Assembly (NCBI GenBank): GCA_903940125.1 | Contig: CAJAJL010000077.1 | Location: 1 to 64,000 of the forward strand | DNA length: 64,000 nt | From: an uncultured Chlorobiaceae bacterium | GTDB taxonomy: Bacteria > Bacteroidota > Chlorobiia > Chlorobiales > Chlorobiaceae | Reading direction: 5' to 3' | Part shown: in pieces, positions 38,707 through 48,420 of the stretch | Numbering within the stretch: position 1 is the first letter of the stretch | Layout of the letters: each line of letters opens with the position of its first letter | The notes under the pieces: model-generated | Seen by the model: the letters and a program-made list of their open reading frames with translations, nothing else | Told to the model about the DNA's origin: nothing | The model's database searches: none | Position numbers and translations under genes: made by a program

Positions 38707-39408
38707 ATGCTGAAGAAACTTGTGTTATTTGATATCGATGGAACGTTGCTGTCGGTAAACAGTATCAATCGACGTATCCTTATGGATGCCTTACGGGAGG
38801 TTTACGGCACTGAAGGAAGTGCAGGCACTCACAATTTCGCCGGCAAAATGGACAGCATCATTATCTATGAAGTTCTGCACAACGCAGGGCTGAGTGATGC
38901 TGTAATTGCGGAAAAATTTGACAAGGCCAAACAAACCTATATTGAAATGTTCCGCATGCATGCCAAACCTGCAGATATCATGCTGATGGATGGCGTCCGC
39001 AAGCTTCTTGATGAGCTTTCAGCACGTTCCGAACTGACCGTTGGTCTCCTGACCGGTAATTTTGAGGGTTCAGGACGTCACAAACTACTCCTTCCCGATA
39101 TCAACCATTATTTTCCTTTCGGTGCCTTTGCCGATGATGGAGAGAGTCGCAATGACCTCCCTCAGGTTGCTGTTGAAAAAGCATACCAACTGACAGGAAA
39201 AAGATTTTCGGAACATAATATTATCATTATTGGCGACACAGAACACGATATTGCCTGTGCAAGAGTTCTGAACGCGAAGTCAATTGCCGTCGCAACCGGC
39301 ACCTATTCAACGGAGGAACTGAAAAAGCACAATCCGCATATTCTTTATAAAAACTTATGTGAGACTGATACTGTTATCAGTGATATACTCCATTCCACAA
39401 TCAATTAA
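38707..39408 (+). CDS. HAD family hydrolase (phosphoglycolate-phosphatase-like)
   Basis: This 233-residue protein has HAD motif [13 protein letters not shown], motif II region [10 protein letters not shown], and motif [18 protein letters not shown], with an all-helical cap in between. It resembles Gph-type phosphatases; the substrate is not determined. AGGAAG precedes the ATG. It lies 18 bases after smc, and its end is followed by nusB. Confidence 0.88.
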   Translation: MLKKLVLFDIDGTLLSVNSINRRILMDALREVYGTEGSAGTHNFAGKMDSIIIYEVLHNAGLSDAVIAEKFDKAKQTYIEMFRMHAKPADIMLMDGVRKLLDELSARSELTVGLLTGNFEGSGRHKLLLPDINHYFPFGAFADDGESRNDLPQVAVEKAYQLTGKRFSEHNIIIIGDTEHDIACARVLNAKSIAVATGTYSTEELKKHNPHILYKNLCETDTVISDILHSTIN

Positions 39409-39418
39409 CTGCTCTTTT

Positions 39419-39934
39419 ATGAAGACGTATCGTCGACAAATTCGCGAGAAGATTTTACAGGCGCTCTATACCATTGAAATCAGAGATACCGACATAGATT
39501 CTGCTGCCGGCTGGCTTTTGACCGAAGAGATTCTGGCTGACGCCAATGCCATGAAGTTTTTCAATATGCTCCTGAAAAACATCAAAGAGCATATGGCTGA
39601 GATTGATCGTTACATTGTGAAGCACACTTTTAACTGGGATATGAGCCGCATTGCGATCATCGATAAAAATATCATTCGGATGGCCCTGACGGAAATTCTT
39701 TACTGTGAGGATATTCCGCCAAAGGTATCGATCAATGAAGCTATTGAAATTGCAAAGAAATTTAACAGCACTGATAAAAGCAGCAAGTTTGTCAATGGCA
39801 TTCTTGACGCCATCTTTAATGACCTTAAAGCTGAAGGCAAAGTACACAAGAACGGAAGGGGACTGATTGATCAATCGGTCGCGAAGCTCCAGAAAACAGA
39901 GGACTCTATTGAGAAAACTGAAATCGATACCTGA
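39419..39934 (+). CDS. nusB: transcription antitermination factor NusB
   Basis: NusB with NusE binds boxA RNA to keep polymerase running through rRNA operons. I move the start from 39359 to 39419 ([20 protein letters not shown], 171 residues), since the longer version reads through the HAD gene end. The C-terminal helices have [20 protein letters not shown] and [20 protein letters not shown], the core NusB signature. The tail beyond about 145 is a lineage-specific extension. Confidence 0.93.
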   Translation: MKTYRRQIREKILQALYTIEIRDTDIDSAAGWLLTEEILADANAMKFFNMLLKNIKEHMAEIDRYIVKHTFNWDMSRIAIIDKNIIRMALTEILYCEDIPPKVSINEAIEIAKKFNSTDKSSKFVNGILDAIFNDLKAEGKVHKNGRGLIDQSVAKLQKTEDSIEKTEIDT

Positions 39935-39939
39935 GCAGT

Positions 39940-40578
39940 ATGACTCAAAGCCCTGAAGAAAAAATTGTTGTTCTCAACGAGATCCTTGGAGCTCAATACC
40001 CGAATCCGAAAAGCGAACTGCAATACGATAACCCTTTTCAGCTGCTTGTGTCCACAATTCTGGCTGCCCAGGCAACTGACAAGCAGGTTAACATCATTAC
40101 AAGGGAGCTGTTCAAGTATGCACCCGATGCCGAAAGTCTGAGCAGAATGGAGCTTGACACTGTCATCGGCTTTGTTCGCTCGATCAATTATTTCAACAAC
40201 AAGGCAAAAAATATTCTTGAAGTAAGCCGGATACTGGCTGCGCGATATAACGGCCAGGTCCCCGAAACAAGGGAAGAGCTTGAAAGTCTGCCGGGGGTAG
40301 GAAGAAAAACAGCAAATGTTGTTTTGAGCAATGCTTTTGGCCAGGCAGTCATGCCGGTTGACACCCATGTGCACAGGGTTTCGAATAGAATCGGTCTGGT
40401 CAGGACTGACAAGCCCGAGCAAACCGAAACAGCATTGACGAACATCATTCCAAAAGCATGGGTCATCAACTTCCATCACTACCTGCTTCTTCACGGACGT
40501 TACACCTGCAAGGCGAAAAAGCCTGAATGCAGTCTGTGTGGAGTAAGCAGCGTCTGCGAATATCCTGCAAAAAACTAA
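39940..40578 (+). CDS. nth: endonuclease III
   Basis: This 212-residue base-excision glycosylase/lyase removes oxidised pyrimidines. It has the helix-hairpin-helix LPGVGRKTANVVLSNAFG with the catalytic Lys, the active-site Asp in VDTHVHRVSNRIG, and the four C-terminal cluster cysteines C-x6-C-x2-C-x5-C (CKAKKPECSLCGVSSVC). It is complete. The gene ends four bases into the convergent hypothetical gene. Confidence 0.96.
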   Translation: MTQSPEEKIVVLNEILGAQYPNPKSELQYDNPFQLLVSTILAAQATDKQVNIITRELFKYAPDAESLSRMELDTVIGFVRSINYFNNKAKNILEVSRILAARYNGQVPETREELESLPGVGRKTANVVLSNAFGQAVMPVDTHVHRVSNRIGLVRTDKPEQTETALTNIIPKAWVINFHHYLLLHGRYTCKAKKPECSLCGVSSVCEYPAKN

Positions 40579-41042
40579 CCAAGTTCTATTTTTCGGTCGA
40601 CGGCATAGATCCACTCACCTTCCGGGCGCTGCCGATTGCCGGCCCACAGTTCCAGCGTCATACCCTTTTCTGAAGCTACCTGAGAAGTGAAAATTTCAAC
40701 CTGGTAGTAGAGTTCTTCCAGCAGATCATCCCAGACATGGTCAATGGTAAGTCCATCATTCAGATAGGATTGGCGAGGCTTTAGAATATGAGAATTATTA
40801 TCGTCGGACTGAAAGTAGTCGCTGATAAAAACAAAACTGTCGGGCATCAGAAACCCGCCCCTGAAGGTACCTCGAGGACGCTTAACCCCAGGAACTTCAA
40901 CCCAGAATTCAAGCAGGGTGTCTGATGTCAGCTTGCCGTCATCAGAGAGCTTTTCAAGCAGCTGTTGTGTGGTTTGACGAATGAGTGCCTTGTTAGCGGC
41001 GGAAAGCTCATTCATTTTGAAGTCGGGAGTGTGATCACGCAT
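40575..41042 (-). CDS. conserved-looking hypothetical protein
   Basis: This 155-residue protein has no domain I recognise. The middle (LLEFWVEVPGVKRPRGTFRG) and the segment DHVWDDLLEELYYQVEIFTS look like a compact folded protein with few low-complexity stretches; there is no signal peptide and no membrane segment. A second Met (MNELSAANKALI) nine codons in is an equally likely start. It is convergent with nth, overlapping by four bases, and downstream of pabB-pabC. Confidence 0.65.
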   Translation of the reverse strand: MRDHTPDFKMNELSAANKALIRQTTQQLLEKLSDDGKLTSDTLLEFWVEVPGVKRPRGTFRGGFLMPDSFVFISDYFQSDDNNSHILKPRQSYLNDGLTIDHVWDDLLEELYYQVEIFTSQVASEKGMTLELWAGNRQRPEGEWIYAVDRKIELG

Positions 41043-41117
41043 GTTGTTGAACGGTAAGTTTAATCGGTGAATTACTTACATGAAATATACGGTTATTTTG
41101 GCATAAGAGAAGAGAGT

Positions 41118-41141
41118 TTATAGGTCGTACAGTACCTATAA
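41118..41141 (-). terminator. hairpin at the end of pabB-pabC
   Basis: TTATAGGT (41118-41125) pairs with ACCTATAA (41134-41141) around an eight-base loop. The stop codon TAG of pabB-pabC lies in the stem. No strong T run follows on the minus strand, so if this is a terminator it is a weak one. Confidence 0.35.
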
Positions 41142-43007
41142 CGACAAGTGATCGCCGGTGAAGAGTGCCCGCCTTAAACCTCGGACTGAGTTTGTCATGT
41201 AGATGTTGTCGGCGGAGAGGATGTCGTGGAGGGTCATGGTTTTTTCGGAGGTGAAGCGGCGGGTGGCAAGAAAGTATTGGCGAAAAATGCCGTTGAGCAG
41301 GCCGCAACTGACTGGTGGAGTATAGAAATGCCGACCTTTACTGATAAAAATATTGCTTATTGTCCCTTCAGTTAATTCCCCGCGCTCATTAAGAAAAAGA
41401 ACTTCGTCAAAACCTTTTTCACGGGCAACGCTGTAGTGACTGTCATAGAGTGCTCTCGTTGAGGTTTTGTGGTAGAGAAGGGATTTTGAGGAGTCGGTTC
41501 TTTGATCGGCCAGACAGAGGCGCAGAGGTACACTTGAATTTTGCACCTCAATCGATTGATAACCGAGGCTTAAGTCTCCCTGAAATGAGAGGGTGAGCTT
41601 GACTTTGAAACGAATGTCAGGTTTTGGCTGTTGCAAGAGGCGCAATTCCTCTTCAAACTGAGTCAGAATCATAAGGGCGGCAGTTGAGTCAAAAGAATAT
41701 CCTAAAACCCTGGCTGATGATGCAAGACGGTCAAGATGCTCCTGAAGCCAGAGATACCTTCCTGCCCAAAGCATGCTTTCAAACAGTTCACCATGCGAAT
41801 TACCCGATTCTGAAAGAATTTTAGCTTTGAGATGACACTCACGATACTCCTCTTGAGGATCTGAATCCCAGACAATTCCGCTGCCGGAGCCGTAAACCCC
41901 TTCCTCCCCTGAAAGTTCTACCGTCCTTATCGCCACGTTAAAAACCATATCGCGATCGGGGCTGATGAATCCGATTGTCCCTGTGTAGATAGTTCTTGGT
42001 TCTGTTTCAAAGGTTCGGATAAGTTTCATCGCCTTTATTTTTGGCGCTCCCGTTACTGATCCGGAAGGATACAGCGCTTTGAAGAGCTCATACAAGCCTA
42101 TATTTTCTCTCTGTTCACCCCGGATTGTTGAAACCATCTGATGAAGGGTCGGGTAGGTTTCTGCTGCAAACAATTTTTCGGCTGCGATCGAACCCGGTCG
42201 GCATATTCTGCCAAGGTCGTTGCGCAGGAGATCGACAATCATGAGATTTTCAGCACGGTTTTTCTGGCATTGAGTGAGACTCTCTTTCAAGCGTTTGTCT
42301 TCTTCGAAAGTTCTTCCCCGGGGAGCAGTTCCCTTCATCGGCATGGTTTCAATCGCCAGTCCTCGTTTTGAAAAAAAAAGCTCGGGAGAAAAAGAGAGAA
42401 TGGTACGTTCACCACAATTAAGCAAGGCGGTATATGATGAGGGCTGAGCGTCTCTCAATGCACCATAAAGAGCTGATGCAGAACCGCTGAAAGTGAAGCG
42501 GTTACGCCCGGTAAAGTTCACCTGATAGACATTGCCTGCGGCAATTTGATCTTTGATCGCAAGAACCTTCTCTCGATACTCCTCTTCCGGAAGGTTGAAC
42601 GATACAATACCAGGGGAAGCCGATGGATGTTCAGAAAAAAGCTCTTTGACCACCCTCTCCGAATAATGTTCCGGTGACCTGTAAACCCCAAACCAGGCTA
42701 ACGGTGAAGAGGAATGGGTTGCGTCAGCGATAGAAAAAAGCGTCGGTTCGAAACCATATCCAGCTTCATAACTCAGCCATCCGGCAAGAAAATAGCTTTC
42801 GGCAAGTTTTTCCTCAAGCGTCTGGAAAAACCTTTTCAGGCCGGAAAGAGAGGAGAGGACAACCACCTCTACCGGATCCGAAAAAAGCAGTGCCCCCCCA
42901 TCAACCCCTTTACAGAAAGCCGATTCAAACCAGAGTGAACCCTCTCTCGTAAGAGTATCGGCGATCAGTTGCGTAGTGGCCGATCCATACATATCAGGCA
43001 GCATCAA
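41136..43007 (-). CDS. pabB: aminodeoxychorismate synthase component I fused to 4-amino-4-deoxychorismate lyase
   Basis: This is one 623-residue protein. The chorismate-utilising PabB domain fills the first 400 or so residues (VYQVNFTGRNRF, MPMKGTAPRGRTFEED, PSGSVTGAPKIKAMKLI, and GSGIVWDSDPQEE). The PabC aminotransferase-IV fold follows, with the PLP Lys in YHKTSTRALYD and FNERGELTEGTISNIF-type motif LNERGELTEGTISNIF. Together they make 4-aminobenzoate for folate; the PabA amidotransferase is not adjacent. The start overlaps the upstream Ppx gene by 14 bases. Confidence 0.94.
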   Translation of the reverse strand: MMLPDMYGSATTQLIADTLTREGSLWFESAFCKGVDGGALLFSDPVEVVVLSSLSGLKRFFQTLEEKLAESYFLAGWLSYEAGYGFEPTLFSIADATHSSSPLAWFGVYRSPEHYSERVVKELFSEHPSASPGIVSFNLPEEEYREKVLAIKDQIAAGNVYQVNFTGRNRFTFSGSASALYGALRDAQPSSYTALLNCGERTILSFSPELFFSKRGLAIETMPMKGTAPRGRTFEEDKRLKESLTQCQKNRAENLMIVDLLRNDLGRICRPGSIAAEKLFAAETYPTLHQMVSTIRGEQRENIGLYELFKALYPSGSVTGAPKIKAMKLIRTFETEPRTIYTGTIGFISPDRDMVFNVAIRTVELSGEEGVYGSGSGIVWDSDPQEEYRECHLKAKILSESGNSHGELFESMLWAGRYLWLQEHLDRLASSARVLGYSFDSTAALMILTQFEEELRLLQQPKPDIRFKVKLTLSFQGDLSLGYQSIEVQNSSVPLRLCLADQRTDSSKSLLYHKTSTRALYDSHYSVAREKGFDEVLFLNERGELTEGTISNIFISKGRHFYTPPVSCGLLNGIFRQYFLATRRFTSEKTMTLHDILSADNIYMTNSVRGLRRALFTGDHLSL

Positions 43008-44553
43008 TGATAATTGATTTTTTCAGAACCGTTTCCATCCATGATTTCAACTGTGCTGCGGCCCAAATTTCAATATCGGGCTCAAAGCGGGGTTTAAGAT
43101 GAAGAGTGATCACACTTCCTTTGATGGTAACGCTGAGGTTCTGAATGTTCTGCCGGTGACCGCGCTCGAGGCCGTTAGCCAGACGGAGAATTCCGGACAG
43201 CACATCCACAGCCCTTTTCTGTGGCGGTTTAAGCAGGTTGTATGCAGCATGTTTGTCCGAGGGAGGGGATTTGCGGTGATAGCGGGCGACATGGGCAATA
43301 ATCTCGATTTCCGTGGGAGAAAACCCCCGAAGTTCACCATTAAGGATGATATACTGACTATGTTTATGATGTGAAGAGATGGAAATAAAGGATCCGATGT
43401 TATGCAGAAGTGAGGCATATTCGAGTAATTCCCGATAGGGTGTTTCAAGATGGTGCAAGGGTGCCAGACTATCGAACAGCTGGAGAGCGAGACCGGCAAC
43501 ATGCTCCGAATGCTTTCGGTTCCAGTCGCATCGGCACCCGAGCTCATAAACACTCTCCTGACGTATATCAATCTCGAACTCATGTTCCTGTTCGCCCGAT
43601 CCATTAAAACGATCCTTAAGATAGTGAAGCACCATACCCTCGCGCAGAGCATAATCTGATACAACAATTTCATTGAGATTGAAGAGCCTGAAAATCATAT
43701 CGACAAGAATCAGGCCCGGCACAATCAAATCGACCCTGTTTGCGTCAAGACCGGTAAATTTCCTGCGGTCGACAGAGCCAAGAGGCATCAGTGTCGTGTA
43801 AAGAGTTTGAAACTCTTTTCGGGTAAAAAAGCTGTTGTTGAGTGACGCTTTGTTTGACCTGCCATTCATGGAACAGATCATACGGGCGATATTCTGAGCT
43901 GTCCCGGAAGATGCTATGGCGCGGGTAACCTTGAGTCCGGATGCTTTTGCAACAGCTGAGACCATCTCTGCGGAAAAGAACTGCTCAAGCATTTTAATAT
44001 CAAGGCGAACAATCGGATCGGTGAAGACAAACCGTTCATACATTCGAGCAACTCCTATTTTACGGCTCTCAAGGAGCTGCACGCCCTTGTTGTTCGCAAT
44101 AATAAATTCAACGGAACCGCCGCCGATATCGAAAATAAGGTCATACGTTTCACCAATCTTTACGGCATTTCGAACCCCGTAATAGATAAATTCTGCCTCC
44201 TCCCTACCTGATATCACTCTGACTTTGAGACCGGTTTCCTCCCTTATCATCCGAAGAAAATCAATCCTGTTTTTTGCTTCACGGATAGCACTGGTAGCAA
44301 ATGCAATAATATTTTCCGGTGCCACACCATGATGAGCGGCGAGAACAAGAAAGTTCTTCAAGGCTGCAATACCTGACTGCATGGCCTCTTCATCAAGCAT
44401 TTTTGTAGAAATACTGCCACGGCCAATGCATATCATATTTTTAACACGATCAATCTCAACAATTCCTTTTCCCCTGCTCTCTTCTACAATGATCATGTGG
44501 AAGGAGTTGGTACCGAGATCTATAGCAGCTACTCTCAATTTTTCAGTGGTCAT
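42994..44553 (-). CDS. Ppx/GppA exopolyphosphatase family protein
   Basis: I start it at 44553 (MTTEKLRVAAIDLGTNSFHMI, 519 residues) because the extra N-terminus in the track has no family match. The Ppx/GppA ATPase-fold domain spans 1-310 (AIDLGTNSFHMIIVEES, VISGREEAEFIYYGV, FDIGGGSVEFI). A C-terminal HD-type domain follows, with the segment LLEYASLLHNIGSFISISSH. It hydrolyses polyphosphate or pppGpp. The gene overlaps pabB-pabC by 14 bases. Confidence 0.92.
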   Translation of the reverse strand: MTTEKLRVAAIDLGTNSFHMIIVEESRGKGIVEIDRVKNMICIGRGSISTKMLDEEAMQSGIAALKNFLVLAAHHGVAPENIIAFATSAIREAKNRIDFLRMIREETGLKVRVISGREEAEFIYYGVRNAVKIGETYDLIFDIGGGSVEFIIANNKGVQLLESRKIGVARMYERFVFTDPIVRLDIKMLEQFFSAEMVSAVAKASGLKVTRAIASSGTAQNIARMICSMNGRSNKASLNNSFFTRKEFQTLYTTLMPLGSVDRRKFTGLDANRVDLIVPGLILVDMIFRLFNLNEIVVSDYALREGMVLHYLKDRFNGSGEQEHEFEIDIRQESVYELGCRCDWNRKHSEHVAGLALQLFDSLAPLHHLETPYRELLEYASLLHNIGSFISISSHHKHSQYIILNGELRGFSPTEIEIIAHVARYHRKSPPSDKHAAYNLLKPPQKRAVDVLSGILRLANGLERGHRQNIQNLSVTIKGSVITLHLKPRFEPDIEIWAAAQLKSWMETVLKKSIIIDAA

Positions 44554-44704
44554 ACCAATAGTCAGAAAGTGATTTAACAAAGCCGATACAAAATACATGT
44601 TTTGATACCGTTTTCAGTGTATATTCAAGCGTGATATGTTCAGATAGTATGCGATTTCCCCGATAACATCTTTTTTTCGACTTGTTCGCTGTGTTTCTGT
44701 GCCC

Positions 44705-45358
44705 ATGAAAAAGATAGACCGTTTGAAGCTTCGCTATGAAGTTGCTCGAAAAGCAATTCATCTGTCGTCCATTTCAATTCCAGTGATATACTACTTTATC
44801 ACCAGGGAAATCGCTCTACTTTTACTTGTTCCGCTTTTTGCCGGTTTTTTTCTGGTTGACCTGCTTAAAAATTTTTATCCTCCTGTTGCAAAATGGTATC
44901 ACAGCACATTTGATGCAATGCTGAGAACCCATGAACTTGAAGAAAAACCTTATTTGAATGGAGCTACCTACATTACCATGGGAGCGCTTCTGCTTGTGCT
45001 CTTCTTCCCTAAAATTATTGTCATAGCATCCTTTGCCATGGTTTCTGTTTCAGATACTTTTGCGGCAATTATCGGGAAAGCATTCGGAAAACACCGGTTC
45101 GGAGAAAAAAGCGTTGAAGGAAGCATTGCTTTTTTTCTTGCTTCACTGGGTATTGTCGCCGTCGTTCCAGAACTGAACATCTTTATCGGCCTGGTAATGG
45201 CAATAACAGCCACAGTTACTGAGGCCTTTATGGTGCGTATCGGCAGCTATAAAATAGACGATAATCTTTCCATCCCAATTGTCAGCGCATCGGTCGGTAT
45301 CCTCTGCTATATGCTTGTGTTGCCTGAACAAATTCCATTCCTTTCCATTTCTCCATAG
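44705..45358 (+). CDS. phytol/dolichol kinase-like integral membrane protein
   Basis: This 217-residue protein starts at the ATG at 44705; a GTG two codons earlier is the track start. It is a multi-pass membrane protein with the CTP-dependent polyprenol/diacylglycerol kinase pattern: VARKAIHLSS, SVSDTFAAIIGKAFGKHRFG, KSVEGSIAFFLAS. In plants related VTE5 kinases recycle phytol released from chlorophyll. In this lineage it might act on farnesol or phytol from bacteriochlorophyll, but that is inference. Confidence 0.8.
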   Translation: MKKIDRLKLRYEVARKAIHLSSISIPVIYYFITREIALLLLVPLFAGFFLVDLLKNFYPPVAKWYHSTFDAMLRTHELEEKPYLNGATYITMGALLLVLFFPKIIVIASFAMVSVSDTFAAIIGKAFGKHRFGEKSVEGSIAFFLASLGIVAVVPELNIFIGLVMAITATVTEAFMVRIGSYKIDDNLSIPIVSASVGILCYMLVLPEQIPFLSISP

Positions 45359-45377
45359 ACGACCCCACAAGAGTATC

Positions 45378-46325
45378 ATGCAGACCATTCTTACCGATTC
45401 CGCTGAAGAAGCAGCTGATTTCCTTAATTGCGGAGGAGTTGTCGCATTTCCAACAGAAACGGTATACGGTCTTGGTGCCGGGATATGCCATCCTGAAGCC
45501 ATTAAAAAGGTCTTTCGGGCAAAAGGTCGTCCCGGGGATAACCCTTTGATTGTTCATATTTATTGCCTTGAGCAATTGGCTGATGTTGCTTCTGACATCA
45601 ATTCGAATGCAAGAGTGCTGATTGAACGGTTTTTTCCCGGCCCACTGACTCTTGTGCTGAAAAAAAATTTGCTCGTGCCTGATTCTGTTACAGCTGGACT
45701 TGAGACTGTCGGAATCCGATGTCCCGCAAATCTGGTCGCACGGGAGTTTCTCAGCCATTGTTCCTGCCCTGTTGCTGCACCTTCAGCAAATCTTTCGGGG
45801 CTGCCAAGCGCAACAAGCTGGGAATCGGTCTATGAAGATCTTAACGGAAAGATCGACTGCCTCCTTAGGGGAAAGCCGAGTACTATTGGCCTTGAATCAA
45901 CTATTGTAGAGTGTTCGGGTACATTGCCGGTACTGCTCCGGGCCGGTGCCATAACCCTTGAACAACTGCGGGCAGTGCTGCCTGAAATCAGTGTATACGC
46001 AGTTACGGATGAGCGGGAGGTACCGAAAAGTCCTGGTCTGAAATATCCGCATTATGCACCTAAAGCATCAATTCTCTTTTACAACGTCAATGAAACAGTA
46101 ACCATCGGACCTTCTTCGGCATATATCGGTCTTTCCGACCCTCCTGAAGGTGTTGCGTTGTTCAAGATCTGCAAAAATTTTGATGAGTACGGGCGAGAAC
46201 TGTTCAGCTTTTTCCGCTACTGTGATGCTCATGACATTAAGGTCATTTACTGTGAACTCCCTGCAAATACCGGATTGGGCAGAGCAATACGTGACAGACT
46301 TCTGAGGGCGGCGGGGAGGCTTTAA
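45378..46325 (+). CDS. L-threonylcarbamoyladenylate synthase (Sua5/TsaC)
   Basis: The enzyme makes the threonylcarbamoyl-AMP used for t6A modification of ANN-decoding tRNAs. I start it at 45378 (MQTILTDSAEEAADF, 315 residues), as the track start overlaps the upstream gene by 80 bases. The YrdC domain (GGVVAFPTETVYGLG, KVFRAKGRPGDNPL, PGPLTLVL, APSANLSGLPSATSWE) is followed by a C-terminal Sua5 domain, with the linker SPGLKYPHYAPKA. This is the long Sua5 form, not the short TsaC form. Confidence 0.93.
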   Translation: MQTILTDSAEEAADFLNCGGVVAFPTETVYGLGAGICHPEAIKKVFRAKGRPGDNPLIVHIYCLEQLADVASDINSNARVLIERFFPGPLTLVLKKNLLVPDSVTAGLETVGIRCPANLVAREFLSHCSCPVAAPSANLSGLPSATSWESVYEDLNGKIDCLLRGKPSTIGLESTIVECSGTLPVLLRAGAITLEQLRAVLPEISVYAVTDEREVPKSPGLKYPHYAPKASILFYNVNETVTIGPSSAYIGLSDPPEGVALFKICKNFDEYGRELFSFFRYCDAHDIKVIYCELPANTGLGRAIRDRLLRAAGRL

Positions 46326-46332
46326 CCTCCCC
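46313..46332. terminator. hairpin between convergent genes
   Basis: GGGGAGG and CCTCCCC form a 7-bp stem around CTTTAA, which contains the tsaC stop codon. It sits between two convergent genes ten bases apart. No U-rich tail follows on either strand, so it may block read-through only weakly. Confidence 0.5.
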
Positions 46333-46341
46333 GTGATATGT

Positions 46342-48384
46342 TCAGAATGAGAGAGTACATCCAACATGGAATGAACCGGGAGAGCTTGTAGCTCGTTCGT
46401 CGTTCCCACTGCTGTAGACCTCTCGATCACCATACCAGGCCATCTCGTATCGTGCTGCAAGCTTCATATACGGCATGGTCTGCCATGATGCGAGAAGAAA
46501 AACTGATTTTCCGCGACCGTTGTAGAGACCGAGAGTCGAGGTCAGTGGCAGATCATCTTCATAAGCATAGAGTGCTGCATCGTAATCATCAGTATTGAAG
46601 ATGGTAAAACGTCCTTTTACAGTACATTTTCCAGTATGGTAAGCTGCCTGCTGATAGATAAGCCATCCATTGAATGCTCTGTCACCGGAAAGATATTTTT
46701 TGACTGCTTTTTTCACTTCGCCCCGGGTTCTCACATGAATGCCGGGGGAAACCTCTCCATCGAAATCCAGCCTGCTGCGATTGGTAATTTGCGGAAGCGC
46801 TGACCAGAGCGGTTTGCTGGCAGTACCTTGATTGGCCTGTTCTTCTTTAGCTTTATGCTGCAGTTGGAGATTCCAACTGACCGCTTGTGATTGCTGCCAT
46901 GTCATGAATAGTCGAAAATCATTACCTTCGGAGGAGAAGTGACAATGATCGTCAAGCACGGGGAAGGTGAAGAGGTCATAATAGCCTCCAACTGCAAGTC
47001 TTTCGGTCACTTTTGCCTTGATGCCCAGATAGTCTCCTTCCTCGTTTGATGCCCCGTCTCCCCTTTCGGCAAACGCTCCTGCAAAAGGTGAGAAATAGTT
47101 ACCGCCATATCGTCTGAGGGAAGCTATTGTGCTGACGCCATGAAAAATTTCATACTCTGCGCCCGCAGTCCATGATGCATCCCCGGGTTTTTCGGAAAAT
47201 GCCGCTTCGGCAAAGAGGTTTATCGTTCCCAGTGAGCAATCCGTTTCTATACTGTAAAGGGTTGCTGAAGATTGCTCCCCTGCTGCTGCATAGGGTTGAA
47301 GCTTGCTGAGCGGTTCGGAATAGTGGTAGTTGAGCACGGTGCCGCCAGCCTTGCCGCTTATGAAGTCAGTTTGATAATGATAGAGCAGATGCGCACCTGA
47401 GAGGGTTTCAATAATGTTGTCTTTTCGGCTTATTTCAAGCAGAGTACGGTGGTTCCCTGATTCATCAAAGCTGGTAATTAACCCACTGGTTTTATTGATG
47501 ACAGCATCAACATGATTTACAGAATAAAACGAGGTAACTTCGAAAGGATTAAGCTTCAGAGTCGTTGCGGCACCTTGCAGAAAGCCGCATTCGGAGCTTG
47601 ATGCATAGGGCGATAGTGACTTCGATGAAAGCCTGACACTTCTGGTGGGATCGGAGCCCTTTGCGAAATATCGGTTCTGTCCAATGAGCAGCCCTTCGCC
47701 AAAATTCAGCCGATAGTTGCCGATAACAGCATTTTTTATCATGCCAAGGTCATAGACATGGATGCTCAGTGATGTAAAGTCGGCAAGGTCGGGTTCTCCG
47801 ATATCTTTTTCCTGTACAAGAGTTGCTTCGAGATGAGGAACAGTAAACTGCTGGCGATTATAGAGTTTGTAGTTTTCACCGCTGTATGCACCGTTCAGTA
47901 TGCCTTTACGTTCGGTCGTTTCCCAGAACAGGCGACTGTTGAGCGTGATTTTTGCCGCTTTCGAGCCTGATGCTGGTGTTAGCGGGAAAACCTGATTTTT
48001 TTGTAACTGAATATATGGCGCAATAGCTGCCGTTTTCTCTTTTCCGATAAGCGTCTCAAGCTCCTGCAGAGAAAGAACCGATCCTTTGCCAGTGTGAGAA
48101 AGAATGGTGTGAGCATCGAATGAGGTCAGCCAGGGAAGTTGTCGCAGTTCATCAACATCTGCAACATTAAGAGAAACAGGGTTGTTTTTCAAGTTCTCAA
48201 TTAATTGGAAGAGCTGCTCAAGATTTGATTCAGATTCAGCGCTGTCGAAAAGCTGCTGAAGGGCAGGATTTTCAGCATGAAGAAGTTGAAGAGGGAAAAA
48301 AGCAGGTGTCAGAAAACATAAAAACGTCATGACCTGGAAAAATACATGACGTTTAAAAGCAATGAAAAGCTGTTTCATAACCAT
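46342..48384 (-). CDS. outer membrane protein with N-terminal helix-hairpin-helix
   Basis: This 680-residue protein has a signal peptide (VFFQVMTFLCFLTPAFFPLQ to the LLHAENPA region), a ComEA-like HhH segment (NPVSLNVADVDELRQLPWLT and HTILSHTGKGSVLSLQELE), then a long stretch with beta-barrel features ending in Phe (FHVGCTLSF). It resembles large Bacteroidetes/Chlorobi outer membrane proteins annotated as HhH-containing. Function is unknown. A stray possibility is DNA uptake, because of the HhH part. It is convergent with tsaC. Confidence 0.72.
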   Translation of the reverse strand: MVMKQLFIAFKRHVFFQVMTFLCFLTPAFFPLQLLHAENPALQQLFDSAESESNLEQLFQLIENLKNNPVSLNVADVDELRQLPWLTSFDAHTILSHTGKGSVLSLQELETLIGKEKTAAIAPYIQLQKNQVFPLTPASGSKAAKITLNSRLFWETTERKGILNGAYSGENYKLYNRQQFTVPHLEATLVQEKDIGEPDLADFTSLSIHVYDLGMIKNAVIGNYRLNFGEGLLIGQNRYFAKGSDPTRSVRLSSKSLSPYASSSECGFLQGAATTLKLNPFEVTSFYSVNHVDAVINKTSGLITSFDESGNHRTLLEISRKDNIIETLSGAHLLYHYQTDFISGKAGGTVLNYHYSEPLSKLQPYAAAGEQSSATLYSIETDCSLGTINLFAEAAFSEKPGDASWTAGAEYEIFHGVSTIASLRRYGGNYFSPFAGAFAERGDGASNEEGDYLGIKAKVTERLAVGGYYDLFTFPVLDDHCHFSSEGNDFRLFMTWQQSQAVSWNLQLQHKAKEEQANQGTASKPLWSALPQITNRSRLDFDGEVSPGIHVRTRGEVKKAVKKYLSGDRAFNGWLIYQQAAYHTGKCTVKGRFTIFNTDDYDAALYAYEDDLPLTSTLGLYNGRGKSVFLLASWQTMPYMKLAARYEMAWYGDREVYSSGNDERATSSPGSFHVGCTLSF

Positions 48385-48420
48385 TCCGGGTTTTGTGCAT
48401 TAACAAAACCGGCTGATGGT

